From the NCBI GenBank assembly GCA_945981915.1, contig CAMFRJ010000029.1, positions 1 to 9,283 on the forward strand: a DNA stretch of 9,283 nt. Direction: 5' to 3'. The position numbers and the translations under genes are program-made. This DNA is from an uncultured Erysipelotrichaceae bacterium. Its GTDB lineage: Bacteria; Bacillota_I; Bacilli_A; Erysipelotrichales; Coprobacillaceae. The notes beneath the pieces are model-generated. The model saw nothing but the letters and a program-made list of their open reading frames with translations, was not told the origin of the DNA and did not search any database. Positions 7,130 to 9,283 of the stretch are shown in pieces; the stretch's first letter is position 1, and every line of letters starts with the position of its first letter.

Positions 7130-7543
7130 CTAAATCAAGATACCATCTAAATGATCCATTTCATGTTGGACAATTTGAGCAGTTAAACCATCAAACGTTT
7201 TGATTTTCTTTTTCATCTGTTGATCATAATAAGCAACTTTTATTTTTGGATATCTTTTTGTTTCTTTTTCACCTTCGTGTGATAAACAACTTTCAAATGT
7301 TTGATATTCTTTTCCAGAGTATTTCATAATAACAGGATTCACTAAAATCAAATAATGGTCATTTTCTAAAACAACGATCATTCTTTTGAGATAACCAATC
7401 ATATTAGCAGCCATACCAACACAGTTATCTTGATGCGCTTTGATCGTATCTAAAAGATCATCTTTGATATAGAGATCATCTTGAGATACAGCTGTTGATT
7501 TTTGACTTAAAAAGAAATGATCCTTGATAATTTGTTTAATCAT
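7130..7543 (-). CDS. def: Peptide deformylase, short variant
   Basis: Peptide deformylase removes the formyl group from the N-terminal methionine of new proteins, using a metal held by one Cys and two His. The metal site is present: ESCLS with Cys86, and QHEMDH with His127, catalytic Glu128 and His131. The first family motif is altered. The usual G-x-G-L-A-A-x-Q reads CVGMAANM (41-48), with Met where the conserved Gln normally helps stabilise the transition state. The CLS motif has Ser for the usual Gly. The protein has 137 residues, shorter than the usual 150-190, and ends right after the HExxH helix. From memory, other Firmicutes carry a short subfamily with this VGMAANMIG motif, so it is probably a known variant rather than decay. 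Its ribosome site AGGA (7554-7551) overlaps the TAG stop of the dehydrogenase gene, suggesting coupled translation. Whether it is the cell's main deformylase cannot be told from this window. Confidence 0.92.
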   Translation of the reverse strand: MIKQIIKDHFFLSQKSTAVSQDDLYIKDDLLDTIKAHQDNCVGMAANMIGYLKRMIVVLENDHYLILVNPVIMKYSGKEYQTFESCLSHEGEKETKRYPKIKVAYYDQQMKKKIKTFDGLTAQIVQHEMDHLDGILI

Positions 7544-7552
7544 TTTTGTTTC

Positions 7553-8419
7553 CTAAAAATTTAATGCCTTTTTGACAACATCAATAGGCATGTCTTTTCC
7601 TGTCCATAATCGAAATGAGGCAGCCCCCTGAAATAACATCATTCCTAATCCATTGATAGTCTGGCATCCCATTTTTTCTGCTTCTTCTAATAATTTTGTT
7701 TTTTCTGGCATATAGATAACATCTGAAACAATAAGATCTTTTCTTAAATAACTCGTATCAGGCAAGACCATCTTCCCAACAAAATTTCCCATTCCGACAT
7801 TTGTGGCATTCGTGAAAATTGCTGATGAATTGATTTCCTGACGCAAAGCATCAGTATCATCTAAATCAAAAAGCTGTGCATGGCAATCTGTTTGCTCATT
7901 GATAATAGAAACATTAAGCTGTGCACGCTGCCATGATGGATCTTTTCTATTAAAGATAGATATTTCTTTAACACCATCCATTGCAGCTTGCATAACAATA
8001 GCAGTTGCTGCTCCGCCAGCACCAACAATCGTCATTTTCTTGCCAATGATATCAATACCTTGATCCTTTAACGATTCCATATATCCTGTTCCATCAGTAA
8101 TTGTTCCCGTTAAGACTCCTTGATCATTAATGACTGTATTGATGGCTCCACACATTTGTGCAATTGGTGAGATACGATCTAAATATTGTCCAATAGTTGT
8201 TTTATAAGGCATTGAAACATTCCATCCTCTGACATTCAGTGCTTTTAATCCTTTGACAGCATCTTCTAATTGTTCCGGTTGGATATCAAAAGCCAAATAA
8301 GCATAATCTAAACCTAATTCCTGACAAGCCGCATTATGCATGGTCGGTGATTTAGAATGTCTAATTGGTGTTGCAATTAAACCTAACAATTCGGTATGTC
8401 CTGTAATTCTTTTTTCCAT
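7553..8419 (-). CDS. aroE: Shikimate/quinate dehydrogenase, YdiB-like
   Basis: This enzyme interconverts 3-dehydroshikimate and shikimate, and in YdiB-type members also 3-dehydroquinate and quinate. The substrate domain has HSKSP (21-25), NVSMPYK with catalytic Lys73, and TDGTG with catalytic Asp109. The nucleotide domain has GAGGAA (133-138). The C-terminus has NGLGMMLFQGAASFRLWTG. Several features resemble E. coli YdiB more than classical AroE: length 288, the PIRHS start region, VSMP, TDGTG and FNRKD (156-160). The acidic residue of NRKD sits where YdiB has Asp and AroE has NRT, which fits use of NAD as well as or instead of NADP. The symbol aroE is given for the family; ydiB may be the better name. 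ATG 8419 has AGGGGG 8 bases upstream and a good promoter. It is first in a unit with def and gtrA, away from other shikimate-pathway genes. Confidence 0.93.
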   Translation of the reverse strand: MEKRITGHTELLGLIATPIRHSKSPTMHNAACQELGLDYAYLAFDIQPEQLEDAVKGLKALNVRGWNVSMPYKTTIGQYLDRISPIAQMCGAINTVINDQGVLTGTITDGTGYMESLKDQGIDIIGKKMTIVGAGGAATAIVMQAAMDGVKEISIFNRKDPSWQRAQLNVSIINEQTDCHAQLFDLDDTDALRQEINSSAIFTNATNVGMGNFVGKMVLPDTSYLRKDLIVSDVIYMPEKTKLLEEAEKMGCQTINGLGMMLFQGAASFRLWTGKDMPIDVVKKALNF

Positions 8420-8451
8420 AATGTAAACCCCCTCTTTTCCATCTTGACCTT

Positions 8452-8480
8452 ATTATAATGATTTCATCGTTTATTAGCAA
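8452..8480 (-). promoter_or_regulatory. SigA promoter of the dehydrogenase-def-gtrA unit
   Basis: A -35 TTGCTA (8480-8475, four of six) and a perfect -10 TATAAT (8457-8452) are separated by exactly 17 bases. Transcription should begin near 8445, giving a leader of about 26 bases with AGGGGG before the ATG. No operator-like repeat overlaps the promoter. Confidence 0.7.
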
Positions 8481-8691
8481 ATTATTTCTCGTTTTTCATA
8501 TCCTTGATATATCAAACACTTTTATCTCTTTATCACTTATTTCATAAAAACATCTTTTTCAACAATATCCATCTCAAATATCCTAAACCATCATACTTCA
8601 GTTGATTCGTATTCATGTATAGCAAATCACTCTATTCATTTCACCCAATTCTACAAAGCACACACTTCCATCAAAGATGATATCCCAATAC
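8481..8691 (-). other. Gene-free stretch between two transcription units
   Basis: Together with the flanking promoter and terminator this is the longest gene-free part of the window (8420-8727). I see no RNA gene, riboswitch, insertion-sequence end or repeat array. The only structured item is a 12-bp A/T-rich palindrome, TTGATATATCAA (8504-8515). A frame of 24 codons on the minus strand (8616-8542) has no ribosome site and is not called. Confidence 0.6.
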
Positions 8692-8715
8692 AAAAAACTC
8701 CTCTAAGAGGAGTTT
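8692..8715 (-). terminator. Intrinsic terminator of the surface-protein gene
   Basis: A 9-bp stem, AAACTCCTC (8715-8707) with GAGGAGTTT (8703-8695), has a three-base loop. The terminal T of the stem plus TTT (8694-8692) make a run of six T. It lies 12 bases past the stop codon. It is the most GC-rich terminator stem here. Confidence 0.9.
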
Positions 8716-8727
8716 AAATTATTGTTT

Positions 8728-9283
8728 TTATGATTTGTTATATTTTTTCTTTTTGTAGAAGATCAGTATACCTCCACTGACAAAGAGAAGTGCTATCCAC
8801 AACACTATCTGACTATTATCTCCAGTGTTTGTTGAATATTCGGAAGACGCTTTTTTATCAATATATATGATATCACTCCACTCACTAGTATTTCCTGCAT
8901 GATCGCTTACAACAATTTTAATATCATAAGAACCATCTTCCTTAGGAGAGATACCCGCTGTGCTTCCTGAAAGATTCCCTGATAGTATAAGCTTAGAGAC
9001 GTCTAAAGAATCAACCTCTACACCATTGATAGTCATTGTAGCACTATTTATACCCAAGTTATCACTTACACTAGCCTTAAAGGTTACATCCTTTGAATAC
9101 CAACCTTTTACATTCCCATCAGGTTTTGTACAATCTATAATAGGTTTATCTCCATCTACAGCAATAATACCAGATTCAGAATTCCACATATCTTTCAGTT
9201 CTACGACATCTGATACATTACCTACAGAGTCTACGACTTTTATAGCATGATCGCCAGCACTCAATTTGACTTTGTTATTGTTT
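8728..9283 (-). CDS. C-terminal part of a cell-surface protein with Ig-like repeats
   Basis: The frame is open to the right edge, so the N-terminus is missing; 184 complete codons are visible. TTG 9264 is an internal codon and not a start. The visible part holds the end of one Ig-like/Fn3-like domain (AIKVVDSVGNVSD) and a complete second one of about 100 residues. The second carries GWYSKDV near its start and ends in DIKIVVSDHAGNTSEW, the same closing strand motif. A gram-positive anchor tail follows: NTGD (152-155 of the visible part), a hydrophobic segment (about 159-176) and a KKKK-rich tail. The layout is that of a sortase substrate, but the motif reads STNTG instead of LPXTG. Sequence and length suggest an extracellular protein fixed to wall or membrane. 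The enzymatic or adhesive part, if any, lies outside the window. It ends 12 bases before its terminator. Confidence 0.85.
   Translation of the reverse strand, partial: NNNKVKLSAGDHAIKVVDSVGNVSDVVELKDMWNSESGIIAVDGDKPIIDCTKPDGNVKGWYSKDVTFKASVSDNLGINSATMTINGVEVDSLDVSKLILSGNLSGSTAGISPKEDGSYDIKIVVSDHAGNTSEWSDIIYIDKKASSEYSTNTGDNSQIVLWIALLFVSGGILIFYKKKKYNKS

Noticed and set aside
8504..8515. Palindrome TTGATATATCAA as a possible operator
   Set aside because: It is pure A/T-rich symmetry, lies about 25 bp upstream of the -35 element and appears only once. Short A/T palindromes are common at this base composition.
8542..8616. Minus-strand frame of 24 codons starting with ATG in the gene-free stretch
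   Set aside because: It has no ribosome site, is flanked by stops, and lies between a terminator and a promoter. Frames of this length are expected by chance.
8960..9250. Plus-strand open frame opposite the surface protein
   Set aside because: It is antisense to a frame with recognisable Ig-like domains and an anchor, and has no start signals.
1..9283. Mobile element, CRISPR array, defence island, tRNA or rRNA
   Set aside because: I found no transposase, integrase, repeat-spacer pattern, terminal inverted repeats or structural-RNA signatures on either strand. All genes are co-oriented and mostly housekeeping.

Overview
This is an ordinary-looking chromosomal stretch of a low-GC Gram-positive (Firmicutes) bacterium. 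Low GC, A-rich leaders with Bacillus-type Shine-Dalgarno sites, SigA-type promoters, short T-tailed intrinsic terminators and a HrcA/CIRCE operator at clpB all point that way. The gene mix and protein style suggest a gut member of the Erysipelotrichia/Coprobacillaceae. That placement is inference; no rRNA or other marker is present. Every gene I can support lies on the minus strand, so transcription runs from high to low coordinates.

Layout in transcription order. (1) 9283-8728: the C-terminal part of a sortase-type surface protein with Ig-like repeats, followed by its own terminator. (2) 8691-8481: a gene-free stretch with nothing convincing in it. (3) 8480-6692: a three-gene transcription unit with a good SigA promoter, a YdiB-like shikimate/quinate dehydrogenase, a short peptide deformylase and a GtrA-family membrane protein, closed by a terminator. 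(4) 6686-4017: clpB as a single-gene unit. Its promoter lies between and overlaps two CIRCE operators, and it ends in a strong terminator. (5) 4004-2262: a PAS-GGDEF-EAL protein whose cyclase site is degenerate and whose phosphodiesterase site looks intact. Its stop codon sits inside a terminator hairpin that also overlaps a possible start of the next gene. (6) 2226-1482: a YihY/BrkB-family membrane protein with its own terminator. (7) 1429 to the left edge: rsmE (16S rRNA m3U1498 methyltransferase), overlapping by 7 bases an unrecognised gene that runs off the window.

The genes do not form one pathway. They cover protein quality control (ClpB), ribosome and nascent-protein maturation (RsmE, Def), cyclic-di-GMP turnover (EAL protein), aromatic metabolism (shikimate/quinate dehydrogenase), envelope functions (GtrA, YihY, surface protein) and one unknown. 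The best-supported regulatory story is HrcA control of clpB.

I did not find a convincing novel system. The items most worth a second look are the dual-CIRCE promoter, the terminator/start overlap at 2262-2288, the degenerate GGDEF domain, the non-canonical sorting signal, the variant deformylase motif and the unknown gene coupled to rsmE. Several start codons were moved from the longest open frame to internal codons, on the basis of ribosome-binding sites and family N-termini. Each case is explained in its entry.
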